From: Imperialibacter sp964351395
GTDB taxonomy: Bacteria; Bacteroidota; Bacteroidia; Cytophagales; Cyclobacteriaceae
Length of the DNA: 64,000 nt
Direction of reading: 5' to 3'
Assembly: GCA_964351395.1 (NCBI GenBank)
Contig: CAYGOF010000008.1
Location: 212,519-276,518 of the forward strand
The translations under genes and the position numbers were made by a program. The stretch's first letter is position 1; the number at the start of each line of letters is the position of its first letter. Under the pieces are notes generated by a model. It was not told where the DNA came from, did not search any database, and saw only the letters and a list, made by a program, of their open reading frames with translations. Below are positions 1-9,444 of this stretch, piece after piece.

Positions 1-39
1 CGTCAGCAAGCTTTGGCCGTATTGAACGGAACTAAATAA
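1..39 (+). CDS. 3' end of an upstream gene (partial)
   Basis: The frame starting at base 1 reads twelve sense codons (ending L-N-G-T-K) and then TAA at 37-39, only 7 bases before the next ATG. The spacing suits the last codons of a gene co-transcribed with the CoA-transferase. Too little is present to identify the product, and a chance open stretch of this length is also possible. Confidence 0.3.
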   Translation, partial: RQQALAVLNGTK

Positions 40-46
40 AACAAGT

Positions 47-742
47 ATGATCAGCAAAGTTGTTAACAACGCAAAGGAAGCAGTTGCCGACGTGCACGAC
101 GGGGCGGTACTCATGCTTGGAGGATTTGGCTTGTGCGGAATACCTGAAAATTGCATTTCAGCCTTACTGGAAAGTGGCGCATCCAACCTAACCTGCATTT
201 CCAACAATGCAGGGGTTGACGATTTTGGTATTGGCTTGTTACTTAAAACAAGGCAAGTAAAAAAAATGATTTCGTCCTATGTGGGCGAAAACGCTGAGTT
301 TGAACGTCAGCTACTAAGTGGTGAGTTGGAGGTAGACCTCGTGCCTCAGGGAACGCTGGCTGAAAGAATCAGAGCAGGCGGTGCTGGCATACCTGCGTTC
401 TTCACTCCTGCTGGCTACGGTACGGAAGTAGCTGAAGGCAAAGAAGTACGAGAATTTGACGGCAAAAAATACTTACTTGAAGCGTGGTTGAGAGCAGATT
501 TTTCGCTGGTCAAAGCCTGGAAAGGTGACACAACAGGCAATCTTGTCTTTAAAGGAACCGCCAGGAACTTCAATCCTATGATGGCGACCGCCGGTAAGAT
601 CACGATTGCCGAAGTAGAAGAATTAGTTCCAGCCGGTACGCTCGATCCCAATGAAATTCATACGCCTGGAGTCTATATTCAAAGAATCTTCCAGGGAAAA
701 GGTTACGAAAAGCGAATCGAACAAAGGACCGTGCGTTCTTAA
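47..742 (+). CDS. scoA: 3-oxoacid (succinyl-CoA:acetoacetate) CoA-transferase subunit A
   Basis: 231 aa, the normal length of the alpha subunit. Residues 18-33 match the family-I CoA-transferase signature: D-G, hydrophobic triplet, G-G-F, then G-x-P (GGFGLCGIPE at 25-34). A second conserved block, SNNAG, lies near 52-56. The family moves CoA from succinyl-CoA to acetoacetate in ketone-body and branched-chain breakdown, in the cytosol. The B subunit follows at once, so the two form one heteromeric enzyme and one operon. Start chosen at the ATG directly preceding the conserved N-terminus. Confidence 0.95.
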   Translation: MISKVVNNAKEAVADVHDGAVLMLGGFGLCGIPENCISALLESGASNLTCISNNAGVDDFGIGLLLKTRQVKKMISSYVGENAEFERQLLSGELEVDLVPQGTLAERIRAGGAGIPAFFTPAGYGTEVAEGKEVREFDGKKYLLEAWLRADFSLVKAWKGDTTGNLVFKGTARNFNPMMATAGKITIAEVEELVPAGTLDPNEIHTPGVYIQRIFQGKGYEKRIEQRTVRS

Positions 743-767
743 GATCATCACCAGTAAATTGAAAACC

Positions 768-1430
768 ATGGGACTCGATAAAATTGCCATTGCAAAACGA
801 ATAGCTCAGGAAGTAAAAGACGGGATGTATATCAATCTTGGCATTGGTATCCCGACCCTTGTAGCGAACTATATCCCCGAGGGTATCGATGTGGTGTTAC
901 AATCTGAAAATGGTTTGCTTGGTATCGGCCCATTTCCAACAGAAGAAGAAGTAGACGCCGACCTTATCAATGCAGGTAAACAAACGGTTTCGATGATTGC
1001 AGGCTCTGCCCTTTTTAACTCAGCTGAGAGTTTTGCCATGATCCGTGGTGGGCATATTCATTTGACGATTCTGGGCGCCATGGAGGTGTCTGAAAATGGA
1101 GATATAGCCAACTGGAAAATCCCGGGTAAAATGGTGAAAGGAATGGGTGGAGCCATGGACCTGGTTGCCTCTGCGGAAAATATCATCGTAGCGATGCAGC
1201 ACAAAAGTAAAGATGGACAATCAAAATTATTAAAGAAGTGTACACTACCTTTGACGGGAATTGGCTGCGTTAAAAAAATCGTTAGCGATTTGGCCGTACT
1301 GGAAGTAATGCCTGAGGGCGGCTTCAAGTTATTGGAAAGGGCCCCAGGTGTGAGTGTCGAAGAAATCATAGCTGCTACAGCTGGCAAGCTTATTGTAGAA
1401 GGTCAGATTCCTGAAATGAAAATAAATTAA
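768..1430 (+). CDS. scoB: 3-oxoacid CoA-transferase subunit B
   Basis: 220 aa. The frame is open back to base 651 inside scoA, but family alignment supports the ATG at 768 (MGLDKIAIAKRIAQEV), 25 bases after the scoA stop. The catalytic glutamate is E47 in the S-E-N-G motif, which forms the glutamyl-CoA thioester in this family. The G-I-G-I-P-T stretch at 25-30 lies by the CoA site. It partners scoA. The absence of any intervening promoter or terminator indicates co-transcription. Confidence 0.95.
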   Translation: MGLDKIAIAKRIAQEVKDGMYINLGIGIPTLVANYIPEGIDVVLQSENGLLGIGPFPTEEEVDADLINAGKQTVSMIAGSALFNSAESFAMIRGGHIHLTILGAMEVSENGDIANWKIPGKMVKGMGGAMDLVASAENIIVAMQHKSKDGQSKLLKKCTLPLTGIGCVKKIVSDLAVLEVMPEGGFKLLERAPGVSVEEIIAATAGKLIVEGQIPEMKIN

Positions 1431-1434
1431 TCAA

Positions 1435-2268
1435 ATGAAAATGAGAACTTTTAAAATCCTTTGGTTGGCAAGCCTTGTGCTTGTAGTTTTTTCCTGTAAA
1501 GACAAAGACGACGATAGTGAGGGTGGTGGACTACCTGTGCTTTTGCCTTTACAAAATGACATTGATCTTGGATTGCAGGTAAGTCAAGAAATTGCTGCCA
1601 ATCCAGCAGAGTATCCAATACTTGATCCTACTGAATATCCTGAAGCCTATGCTTATTTGCAGGGTATCACCGACGAGATCCTGAATAGTGGCAAGTTAAA
1701 GTACAAAGACCAATTTGCCTGGGACATCCATATCATCCATGATGACGAGGTACTGAACGCTTTTGCAACGCCAGGTGGCTATATCTATGTGTATACCGGC
1801 CTGATCAAGTACCTCGACCAGGAAGATGACCTTGCTGGCGTGATGGGACATGAACTAGCTCATGCTGACCAAAGACACAGCATGCAACAAATGCAAAAGG
1901 CCTATGGCACACAGTTAATCCTAAATATTCTTCTAGGTTCAAATCCTTCGAAATTGACAGAATTAGCTGGGGCGCTGGCGGGTAACCTTTCCACGCTTGC
2001 TTTCAGTAGAGACAATGAAACTGATGCAGATGAGAATTCGGTTATTTACCTGGCTGAAACAAAATATGCCTGTAATGGTGCTGCTAGCTTTTTTCAAAAG
2101 CTGCTGGACAGCGGTCAGGCAGGAGGTACACCCAAGTTTCTAAGTACCCATCCAAGCCCTGATTCAAGAGTAGCAGACATCAATGCCAAGTCTACATCCC
2201 TTGGCTGTAGTACTACTGCACTAAATCCTGCTACTTACCAAGACTTTAAGAATAGTTTACCTGAATAA
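1435..2268 (+). CDS. M48-family metalloprotease lipoprotein
   Basis: 277 aa. An N-terminal leader ends in a lipobox with C21, so the protein is probably lipid-anchored in the periplasm or outer membrane. The zinc motif HELAH lies at 139-143 with the third ligand E195 in the N-E-T-D-A-D segment, as in M48 peptidases of the BepA/LoiP type that handle misfolded outer membrane proteins. It starts 4 bases after scoB, so it is probably translated from the same transcript, although its job is unrelated to CoA transfer. ATG at 1441 is an equally good start. Confidence 0.85.
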   Translation: MKMRTFKILWLASLVLVVFSCKDKDDDSEGGGLPVLLPLQNDIDLGLQVSQEIAANPAEYPILDPTEYPEAYAYLQGITDEILNSGKLKYKDQFAWDIHIIHDDEVLNAFATPGGYIYVYTGLIKYLDQEDDLAGVMGHELAHADQRHSMQQMQKAYGTQLILNILLGSNPSKLTELAGALAGNLSTLAFSRDNETDADENSVIYLAETKYACNGAASFFQKLLDSGQAGGTPKFLSTHPSPDSRVADINAKSTSLGCSTTALNPATYQDFKNSLPE

Positions 2269-2277
2269 AAAGCATTG

Positions 2278-2613
2278 ATGAATAAGTCAGAAATACGCTT
2301 CACAGTTGAAATGGGTGACGACAGGATCCCAGAAAAAATCATTTGGGATGCCGACGAAAAGGCCGGGGAAGAATTGAGTGAAACCAAAGCCATAGCCCTG
2401 GCGCTATGGGATGCCGATCAAAAAAACACCCTTCGCATCGACCTTTGGACAAAGGAAATGGAAGTGGCCGATATGAAAAGGTTCTATATCGACTGCATTG
2501 GCGGCATGGCCCAGAGTGTGCTTAACGCCACTGGCGACGAATTTATGGCGCAGGAAATGAATGCGGTTTGCGACAAGTTGGTTGCCTACCTGCAAAAAGA
2601 AGGGGAGCAATAA
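2278..2613 (+). CDS. gldC: gliding motility protein GldC
   Basis: 111 aa from the ATG at 2278 (a TTG one codon earlier is less likely). The whole length resembles GldC: an N-terminal S-E-I-R-F, a central T-K-A-I-A-L-A-L-W-D, then L-R-I-D-L-W-T-K and a helical C-terminus. GldC is a small cytoplasmic accessory protein of Bacteroidota gliding motility and type IX secretion. Its exact biochemical role is not settled. It is last in the run from scoA, and its stop codon sits in the loop of the terminator. Confidence 0.85.
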   Translation: MNKSEIRFTVEMGDDRIPEKIIWDADEKAGEELSETKAIALALWDADQKNTLRIDLWTKEMEVADMKRFYIDCIGGMAQSVLNATGDEFMAQEMNAVCDKLVAYLQKEGEQ

Positions 2614-2628
2614 GCTCCCCTTCTTTTT
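2597..2628 (+). terminator. Rho-independent terminator after gldC
   Basis: A perfect 12-bp stem (AAGAAGGGGAGC with GCTCCCCTTCTT) has a 5-base loop holding the gldC TAA and runs into a T-rich tail. It closes the scoA-scoB-M48-gldC transcript. Confidence 0.92.
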
Positions 2629-3054
2629 GTCTTTTTTGATCTCCCGCCATGGCTGATCAATATTATATTACCCCTCCTTTTTTTTCCATCGTCGACAATC
2701 ACACAGTTGACAATCTGAATCTTTACATTCAGAAAAACGACGGCATATTTGCTTAAAACCCGTGGCAATATCAGGCGGCAACTTCTGAATGATCAATTAT
2801 TCCTTCAATAATTAACTTTTTTCGTGACAATTTTTAACAACTGCTTACCACTCAGCAAGTCAATTTACTATTCAAAAAAATGGATCAACGCAGTTGATGT
2901 CGTCGAAGTATTTTTAGCACTTAAACAAGTTAAAGCTGGATTGAATGGATTTCAACAAGGCGTGCATGGCAATTCTTCTTTCACAAATAAAAAGGGCAGC
3001 ATCAAGTTGAAAGTTCTATGCATTTCTCCTCCCAAAATAAAGTCATATTCATAC
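2629..3054. other. gene-free stretch upstream of the receptor
   Basis: About 425 bases. The receptor's frame stays open from 2824, but that part lacks a signal peptide and looks non-coding. It probably holds the receptor promoter and a leader; no clear TAnnTTTG box was found. Confidence 0.5.
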
Positions 3055-5796
3055 ATGTACCGACTAACAGTCATTGTCTTCTTCCTTGTTCTAACGCTTG
3101 GAGCCCAAGCTCAAACTTTTACCATCTCAGGCACTGTAAAAGGAGCCAATGATTACTCGGGACTGCCCGGCGCCACTGTAATTGCCGAAAAACTAAACGC
3201 ACCTCCTCTGTCTCTTGGGGTAGTAACCGACCTTGAAGGGAAGTTCAAACTGGACAAAGTTGAGCCCGGCAGCTATGAAATTAAGATTCAGTTTATCGGG
3301 TATGAAGTCATGGTAAAAAAAGTGTCTGTGGGCACAAGTGATATTGCCTTTGGCGATTTGCTCCTGGAAGAGGAAACCAAAACGCTGGAAGAAATCCAGA
3401 TCAGGGCACAAACGCTGATGAGTGAGCAAAAAGGAGATACTGCCGTTTTTAATGCTGAAGCTTTTAAGACCCTGCCCGATGCCAGTGCTGAAGACCTCGT
3501 GCAAAAATTGCCGGGCGTCTCCATGATTGACGGCAAAATACAAGCACAGGGTGAAGACGTGCAGCGGATTCTTATTGACGGTAAGCCCTTTTTCGGGGAT
3601 GACGTTCAGGCAGCTTTGCAGAGCTTGCCATCCAATGTGATAGCAAGTATTGAAATATTTGATAAGAAAAGTGATCAGGCTGAACTTAGCGGCTTCGATG
3701 ACGGGGAAAGGATCAAAACGATCAATATTATCACTAAACCGGAGCGAAGAAAAGGGCAGTTTGGTAAAACCTCAATCGGCACGGGAACCGATCAACGGTA
3801 CATGGCCGGTGCTAATATCAATTTATTCAATGGGGATCGTAGGATCACCATTGCCGGACTTAGCAACAACATCAATATCCTTAATTATTCAGCCAGCCCC
3901 AATGCCAGTGCCGACAGCCGTACGCAGGACGGCATCATCAATAACAATGCACTTGCTATAAGCTTTGCTGACACCTGGGCCAAAGCGCTGGAGGTCAGTG
4001 GAAGCTATTTGTACAACAATCGGAATGATGAAACCAGTCAGGAGCGCTTCAGAGATTATATCCTGCCATCGGATTCTGGTCAGGTGTACAAGGAAAGTAG
4101 CTTCCGGAACAACAAAAATTCTGAACACAGGATTTTCATGAAAGTTGATTACAAGATCAATGATAACAATAGAATCATTTGGCGGCCTTCAGTGAAATTT
4201 GCCAACAATATCAGGAACTCAAACTTCCTTGGCCAAACCTCATCTGACTTTGGACCCATCAATCAAACTACCAACAACTCCTCCTTTGACCTGCTCGACT
4301 ACGATTATTTTAACCGGTTGATGTACAACCACCAATTTGAAAAAGAAGGACGATCATTCACGTTTAACTTAAGCAACGGCTACCATACAAATAATGAAGA
4401 TAGGTTCAGAAATGCAGAAAATCTTTTTTACCGGTCAGCAGATAGTAGCGAGCTGCTTGATCAAAACATTGCCTTGAACCGGGCAGGAAACGATTGGCGA
4501 ATTAATTTATCATATACCGAACCAATAGGCAAAAATGGTAGAATAGAACTGGAACATGCCGTTGGCGACAGGAAAAACGATTCAGATAGGCGGCTATACG
4601 ATTTTTCTGAAACATTTAATGACTACAGCGCACTTGACACAGCCTTAAGTAATTCGTTCAACAACAGCTACCTGACGCAGGAAACAGAACTAGGCTACCA
4701 GTATACGGTGGAGAAGTTTTCGGGCCAGATAGAACTGGAGTACCAGGATGCCAGGCTTAAAAATGACCAGTTTTTCCCTTATGAATATGTCCTAAACAGG
4801 CGCTTCAACAGCGTACTTCCTTCGTCTCGTCTGCGTTATAAATTCTCCGAAAACACCAATGTCGAACTTGACTACCGTGCCTGGACCAGAGAACCTGCTA
4901 TTGAGCAGCTACAAGATGTTGTCGATAACTCCAATCCCTTGCAATTAAGAACAGGTAATGTTGACCTGAACCAGACATATACCAACAGAATCAGAACCAG
5001 GATCAGATCGAACAACCCTGAGACTAACAGATCCTTTTTTGTATATGCGCATACGGAGCTCACTGCCAACTATATCGGCACCAGCACATTTATTGCTGAA
5101 GAACAAACGACAGTGGGCCAGGGAGTTGTTTTGGAAAAAGGATCTCAGCTTATTAGTCCTGTGAACCTTTCGGGGTATAAGGAGTTTAGGTCCTATTTTA
5201 GCTATGGGCAGCCTTTCTCACTATTGAAATCCAATATCAACTTTAATGGAGGGGTAAACTACACAAGCAGGCCTGGCCTGATCAATGATAAACTTAACCT
5301 GGCCAATTCTTTGAACTACCGACTTGGGTTATCACTAAGCAGCAATATCAGCGAAAAAATTGATTTCAGAATTTCCACCTGGTCGAGGTACAATATCGTA
5401 GAAAACAGCCTCAGACCCGCACTTAACAACAACTTCTTTAATCAAACTACACGTATCAACTACAATATGATTTTTGGCAAGGATTTCACCTTTCGAACTG
5501 ATGTAAGGTATCAGGTAAATGCGGGACTTTCTGCCGGCTTCGACAACAGTTTCACGCTTTGGAACATGAGTATTGGCAAGAAAGTATTTAAGAACAAACT
5601 CGGCGAAATCAGCATGAATGTGTATGATATACTGAAGCAGAATAACAACGTAAGAAGGAACATCTCTGAGATTTTTGTTGAGGACGTTCAGTCAAACGTA
5701 TTGAACAGGTACCTGATGCTCTCATTCACCTACAACTTCAGGCACTTTTCGCAGGGTGCAAGTAGAGAGGATTTTGAGGAGATAAAAACTAACTGA
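3055..5796 (+). CDS. outer membrane beta-barrel receptor with carboxypeptidase-regulatory-like and plug domains
   Basis: 913 aa from the ATG at 3055, chosen because it opens a clean signal peptide (hydrophobic core, cleavage after A-Q-A near residue 19). Residues about 23-110 form a carboxypeptidase-D regulatory-like domain (T-I-S-G-T-V-K-G, later L-P-G-A-T-V). About 125-225 form a TonB-receptor plug (L-P-G-V and R-I-L-I-D-G-K motifs). The remainder is rich in aromatic and polar beta strands typical of a barrel, ending in F-T-Y-N-F. The family takes up large substrates or serves as an adhesin-like barrel; the substrate cannot be read. It converges on the LytTR pair, 32 bases away. Confidence 0.85.
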   Translation: MYRLTVIVFFLVLTLGAQAQTFTISGTVKGANDYSGLPGATVIAEKLNAPPLSLGVVTDLEGKFKLDKVEPGSYEIKIQFIGYEVMVKKVSVGTSDIAFGDLLLEEETKTLEEIQIRAQTLMSEQKGDTAVFNAEAFKTLPDASAEDLVQKLPGVSMIDGKIQAQGEDVQRILIDGKPFFGDDVQAALQSLPSNVIASIEIFDKKSDQAELSGFDDGERIKTINIITKPERRKGQFGKTSIGTGTDQRYMAGANINLFNGDRRITIAGLSNNINILNYSASPNASADSRTQDGIINNNALAISFADTWAKALEVSGSYLYNNRNDETSQERFRDYILPSDSGQVYKESSFRNNKNSEHRIFMKVDYKINDNNRIIWRPSVKFANNIRNSNFLGQTSSDFGPINQTTNNSSFDLLDYDYFNRLMYNHQFEKEGRSFTFNLSNGYHTNNEDRFRNAENLFYRSADSSELLDQNIALNRAGNDWRINLSYTEPIGKNGRIELEHAVGDRKNDSDRRLYDFSETFNDYSALDTALSNSFNNSYLTQETELGYQYTVEKFSGQIELEYQDARLKNDQFFPYEYVLNRRFNSVLPSSRLRYKFSENTNVELDYRAWTREPAIEQLQDVVDNSNPLQLRTGNVDLNQTYTNRIRTRIRSNNPETNRSFFVYAHTELTANYIGTSTFIAEEQTTVGQGVVLEKGSQLISPVNLSGYKEFRSYFSYGQPFSLLKSNINFNGGVNYTSRPGLINDKLNLANSLNYRLGLSLSSNISEKIDFRISTWSRYNIVENSLRPALNNNFFNQTTRINYNMIFGKDFTFRTDVRYQVNAGLSAGFDNSFTLWNMSIGKKVFKNKLGEISMNVYDILKQNNNVRRNISEIFVEDVQSNVLNRYLMLSFTYNFRHFSQGASREDFEEIKTN

Positions 5797-5828
5797 CAGC
5801 TGGAAAAAAAGACAGATGCTGATGGTTT

Positions 5829-6536
5829 TCATTGCTGAAGACGAGTAAGAGCATCTTCCTTGTAGCTTCTACTTATAGGCACTTCTTTTCCTTCAATGTC
5901 TACGTATTCATTGGTAAAAGACTTTATCCTGGCACTATTGACCACAAATGAGCGATGCGTTCTAATGAATGTCGGTGGAAGACTTTGCTCAATGTGACTG
6001 ATTCGTTCTTTGGTAATTACAGTTTCTTGAGAAGTGAAAATCTTGATGTAGTCGCTGTAGCTTTCAATGTACAGGATATCATCAAGTGAAATTTTAACAG
6101 TTTTTCGGTCCGATTTTACCAGTATTGAAGCAGGCGGCTCTTGAACGACCTGCTTTACCTCAGCAACGATAGATTGCTGATAGAATTTATCCACGGCCTT
6201 CATAAACCGTTCCAGCGACACTGGTTTGAGCAAATAATCAACAACGTCTAGATCAAACCCATCAATAGCATACTCCCGGTAGGCGGTAACCAGAATCACT
6301 TTGGGCCTGTTTTGGAGTGTCTTTAGAAAATCCAAACCTGTGAGCTTTGGCATTTGGATATCCAGAAAAATAAGATCTACCGAATGGCTCCGAAGCACTT
6401 GAAATGCCTCGGTGGCAGTCCGGCATTCAGCCATTATTTCAAAGCCACCAATTTGCTGCAGGTATCCTCTTATCACCCTTATTGCGACCGGCTCATCGTC
6501 TACAATTATACAGCGTTTAAGTGAGTCCGTTAACAT
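5829..6536 (-). CDS. LytTR-family response regulator
   Basis: 235 aa. A receiver domain fills about 1-120: acidic pair D13-D14, phospho-acceptor D59 in F-L-D-I-Q-M-P, T84, and K104 in L-L-K-P. A LytTR DNA-binding domain fills about 135-235 (S-Y-S-D-Y-I-K-I, then T-H-R-S-F-V-V-N). It overlaps the 3' end of the histidine kinase by about 20 bases, so they are translationally coupled and form a two-component system. Targets are not visible; LytTR sites are usually paired direct repeats. Confidence 0.92.
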   Translation of the reverse strand: MLTDSLKRCIIVDDEPVAIRVIRGYLQQIGGFEIMAECRTATEAFQVLRSHSVDLIFLDIQMPKLTGLDFLKTLQNRPKVILVTAYREYAIDGFDLDVVDYLLKPVSLERFMKAVDKFYQQSIVAEVKQVVQEPPASILVKSDRKTVKISLDDILYIESYSDYIKIFTSQETVITKERISHIEQSLPPTFIRTHRSFVVNSARIKSFTNEYVDIEGKEVPISRSYKEDALTRLQQ

Positions 6537-7614
6537 GCTTCGTTGTTAGGTCCAACTTTAGGTTCACCACAAAGTATTCCTTGTCAGTTTCAATATCAAG
6601 CTCGTGCCTTTTGGGATATAGTAGCAGCAGTCGCTTTTTTACATTTGAAAGGCCAACGCCGCCAGCGAGTCCAGAGCCTTTCTCTTCTCTTGAATATGAA
6701 TTTTTCACCTTCAAGTTCAGCCAGCCCTCTTTCGTTTTCAATTCAATAGAAAGGAATAGCTGCTGGTCTTGTTGCATAAATCCATGTTTGAAAGCATTCT
6801 CCACAAATGGAAAGAGTAGAAATGGAGCAATTTCATAGTCGCTTTCATCGGCTTGTATGTCCAATTCCAACAGCAGCCTTTCCTCAAATCGTAGCTTCTC
6901 CAGCTCGATATAGTCGCTTATTAATTTGATCTCGTCTGCCATGGGCACCAAAGGCTTGTTGCTTCGATAGAGTAGAAAATCCAGCAATGCAGAAAGTCGC
7001 AAAATACTTCCAGGTACAGCCTCCGATTTTTCGAGTGCCAGCCCATAGAGGTTATTCAATGTATTGAATAAAAAATGGGGGTGAATTTGCCCTTTGAGCA
7101 ACTGTAGCTCCGCTTCTTTCAATTTTAGGTCAGCTTCAAGACTTGCAGTTTTCAGCGCTGCCCGTTCCCGCTCTGCCTTCATCCAAAGCCTCAGCAGCTT
7201 TAAAGCTGCACCAAGTACCACGATTGAATAGAGCCCGACCGGCTGAAAGATAAAATCACCAGCAACGGGCCCCAGTTTTTCATAATTATATTCTGCAATT
7301 GATATGAATGTCAGTGCCAATACCCACATTTGAAAGTACATGGAAAGTATCAGCGTGTATATAAAGTACAACAAAAACTTACCTATCTTCCTGCTGAGCA
7401 GGTATTTTGGCACCAGGCTGTAATTGATAAAGTAGGTAGTGCCTATTGCTACAGGCAGCATCAAACAAGCAAAGCGAAAAGAAAAGGCATAATCGCTGGT
7501 TATCCTTCCAAAAAAGACAGATAGGAATCCGAGTGAAAGCAACCAAAACAGCATATGAGCTAACACTCTGCCAGTTATGGAATACACCCATTTATTGAGA
7601 TAATCACTTATCAT
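6517..7614 (-). CDS. LytS-type sensor histidine kinase
   Basis: 365 aa. Four hydrophobic segments occupy about 15-140, followed by a short coiled coil rich in K/E/A/L. The His_kinase motif QIHPHFLFN lies at 176-184. The ATPase part contains the N box (F-V-E-N-A-F-K-H) and a G-box region (G-L-A-G-G-V-G-L-S-N-V). No periplasmic sensor domain is seen, so sensing is probably in the membrane. It precedes and overlaps its regulator on the minus strand. Confidence 0.9.
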   Translation of the reverse strand: MISDYLNKWVYSITGRVLAHMLFWLLSLGFLSVFFGRITSDYAFSFRFACLMLPVAIGTTYFINYSLVPKYLLSRKIGKFLLYFIYTLILSMYFQMWVLALTFISIAEYNYEKLGPVAGDFIFQPVGLYSIVVLGAALKLLRLWMKAERERAALKTASLEADLKLKEAELQLLKGQIHPHFLFNTLNNLYGLALEKSEAVPGSILRLSALLDFLLYRSNKPLVPMADEIKLISDYIELEKLRFEERLLLELDIQADESDYEIAPFLLFPFVENAFKHGFMQQDQQLFLSIELKTKEGWLNLKVKNSYSREEKGSGLAGGVGLSNVKKRLLLLYPKRHELDIETDKEYFVVNLKLDLTTKHVNGLT

Positions 7615-7824
7615 AGTCGCAAAATGCCGATTAATTTAATATCAAGCATCGAAAGTCGACGAAATGCAACTTTCAGAATGGATTCTACATAAAATGTCAA
7701 ATCCTTCTCAAAAACGGTTGTTTGCCGACATGGCTGGCGAATCTGTCTACTTTGGTCATGTGGTTCAAATTAAAGCCGTAAGATTGCTTTTGTTGTTTTA
7801 CTAACCCCTCAAATATTTACTACT

Positions 7825-8193
7825 ATGGTTGAATTATTTTGGATGGGCGGAATTGAATTTATGTCAGTTCTTACCCTTATGTTTCTTACTGCCTTGCTTT
7901 TCGCTATACGGGCTGGAATAGCCGTATTTTCTAAGGGTCAAAAAGGGGCTGAAGTACAGTCAAAGCTTGATTATGTGAAGTCTTTCGGGCTGCTGGCCCT
8001 GGTAACAGGTATCTTAGGGCAGCTGATAGGCCTCTATGGAGCTTTTAGCGCTATTGAAGCAGTGGGCGAGGTGTCACAGGCCATGCTTGCTGGAGGTTTA
8101 AAGGTCTCTAGTATTACTACCATGTATGGCGCCCTTATTTTCGTTCTCACAAGACTTATATGGTTCACTATTCACTACAATGCCAACAAGTAA
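7825..8193 (+). CDS. small MotA/TolQ/ExbB-like membrane protein
   Basis: 122 aa with three hydrophobic helices near 12-34, 52-75 and 95-117. The second and third (G-I-L-G-Q-L-I-G-L-Y-G-A-F and A-G-G-L-K-V-S-S-I-T-T-M-Y-G) resemble the proton-channel helices of MotA/TolQ/ExbB proteins, here in a minimal form. No TolR/ExbD partner lies next to it. Alternative: an unrelated three-helix membrane protein. Confidence 0.55.
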   Translation: MVELFWMGGIEFMSVLTLMFLTALLFAIRAGIAVFSKGQKGAEVQSKLDYVKSFGLLALVTGILGQLIGLYGAFSAIEAVGEVSQAMLAGGLKVSSITTMYGALIFVLTRLIWFTIHYNANK

Positions 8194-8210
8194 AAAACAT
8201 TCCATGTGAT

Positions 8211-8242
8211 TGAGTAAACAGCAGGCTTCGTGCTGTTACTCA
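8211..8242 (+). terminator. stem-loop after the small membrane protein
   Basis: TGAGTAAACAGCA pairs with TGCTGTTACTCA across a G/C-containing loop, 17 bases after the stop codon. No T-run follows directly, so it may be a terminator of weak type or an mRNA-stabilising hairpin. Confidence 0.45.
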
Positions 8243-8356
8243 CTCAATTCACTGCCCAATGCTGAGTAAAATTACATTGATCCTTTAATAGTTGTTTGCG
8301 AAAACGGGACTTCCAATCGGATTCTCGTTTTTGCAATTCACCCATTCATATCCGTA

Positions 8357-8417
8357 TTTTATTGATTATTCAAAGAATTCATTGAACTATTTCAATGAAT
8401 GTAAAAAATCAATAAAA
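8357..8417. repeat. long AT-rich palindrome
   Basis: Left arm 8357-8386 and right arm 8391-8417 are largely self-complementary (CATTGAA with TTCAATG nearest the 4-base loop, TTTTATTGATT with AATCAATAAAA at the ends). It lacks the YAAC/GTTR ends of the attC-like elements elsewhere in the window. It may be a terminator-like structure or an old mobile-element end. Confidence 0.5.
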
Positions 8418-8419
8418 TA

Positions 8420-8614
8420 GGAGTATACCTCTGCGATGCCGGGCATCTTAACGGGACTCATTCCAATTCCTGCTCACTGGAGGCCATGATTGAGGGGCAA
8501 GAGGCATTGGAAATATTAGGCATTGGCGATTCTCCTGAGCAGGCAGTTGATAAAACGATGACTGAATTAAAACGAACTTTAAACGTTGTACTTGGTAACT
8601 GGAGCAACAATTAG
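8420..8614 (+). pseudogene. possible gene remnant or very small gene
   Basis: A frame open to the TAG at 8612-8614 reads like protein (D-A-G-H-L-N-G-T-H-S-N-S-C-S-L-E-A, then an E/A/L-rich helix) but has no start codon until the ATG at 8486. Either a 42-aa protein starts at 8486 or this is the tail of a lost gene. I do not recognise it. Confidence 0.3.
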
Positions 8615-8688
8615 CATCCTTATGCCCAACTATCGACCACAATAGAAAAGGCTTAGGCAACAATTAAAAACACCAAAACAACATCAAT

Positions 8689-9108
8689 ATGGACTTCACA
8701 AATCTAACGCCAGCAGAACATCAATCGCTTCTTGAGTTTCCCGCCTATGTTTCGTTGCTTGCTGCCAATGGAGATGGAAAATTGGATGATGACGAGAAAA
8801 GTGCAGCATTAGACATTGAACATATCAAATCCTATACCAGCCATCCTCAATTGACTAATTTCTACAAGGAAGTGAATGCAAGCTTCAAGCAAACCCTTAC
8901 AGCACTTGACAAAGAACTTCCAACAGGAAGAGAAGCCAGAAATATGGTCATCAGGAGAAAACTCCATGAACTTGAAGAAATCATTGCCAAATTAGGTCCG
9001 GAATCTTCGCTCATCATGCACAAAAGCATGAAATCGTTCAAAGAACATGTGTCGCATGCACACAACAATGTGTTGGTTGATTTCCTTTTTCCTTTTTCGC
9101 TTAAGTGA
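8689..9108 (+). CDS. hypothetical alpha-helical protein, possibly TerB-like
   Basis: 139 aa, no signal peptide or membrane segment, mostly helical. The segment near 25-40 (A-A-N-G-D-G-K-L-D-D-D-E-K) resembles the acidic turn between helices in TerB-like or EF-hand proteins, and long E/K-rich helices follow. No family can be named with assurance. It stands alone, with gaps of about 495 bases before and 335 bases after. Confidence 0.6.
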   Translation: MDFTNLTPAEHQSLLEFPAYVSLLAANGDGKLDDDEKSAALDIEHIKSYTSHPQLTNFYKEVNASFKQTLTALDKELPTGREARNMVIRRKLHELEEIIAKLGPESSLIMHKSMKSFKEHVSHAHNNVLVDFLFPFSLK

Positions 9109-9444
9109 GTAGGTTAAATTCATGGATTCTGCATCGAACTAGACAGATTGCTCCATTATTTAATCATTCATCACACAATTCAATTATTGATTAGTGGCTC
9201 CAGCGGAGAAGCGGACAAGCGCAATAACCCGTTGGCATGAAAACAGCTACGCCAATACCTGTGATACATGTAACTCTTTCTTACAACTCTGTAACACTGC
9301 AACTGCCAGTTTCTCTCACTTTTGTACCGTTGTTTCGAACGAGCCATAGCAGCCACCATTAAAGGAGCTAGGCTCACAACAAGCAGAAAAACAGCCGGTA
9401 AAAGCCCTTTAGCCCATCTACGAAATTTAATAACTCCAATTACC
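9109..9444. other. gene-free stretch
   Basis: About 335 bases. The next gene's frame is open from 9322, but that part has no signal sequence and low coding character. No repeat or clear promoter box was seen. Confidence 0.4.

Noticed and set aside
651..767. Upstream extension of scoB
   Set aside because: The frame is open but overlaps scoA out of frame and lacks family similarity; the ATG at 768 gives the normal N-terminus.
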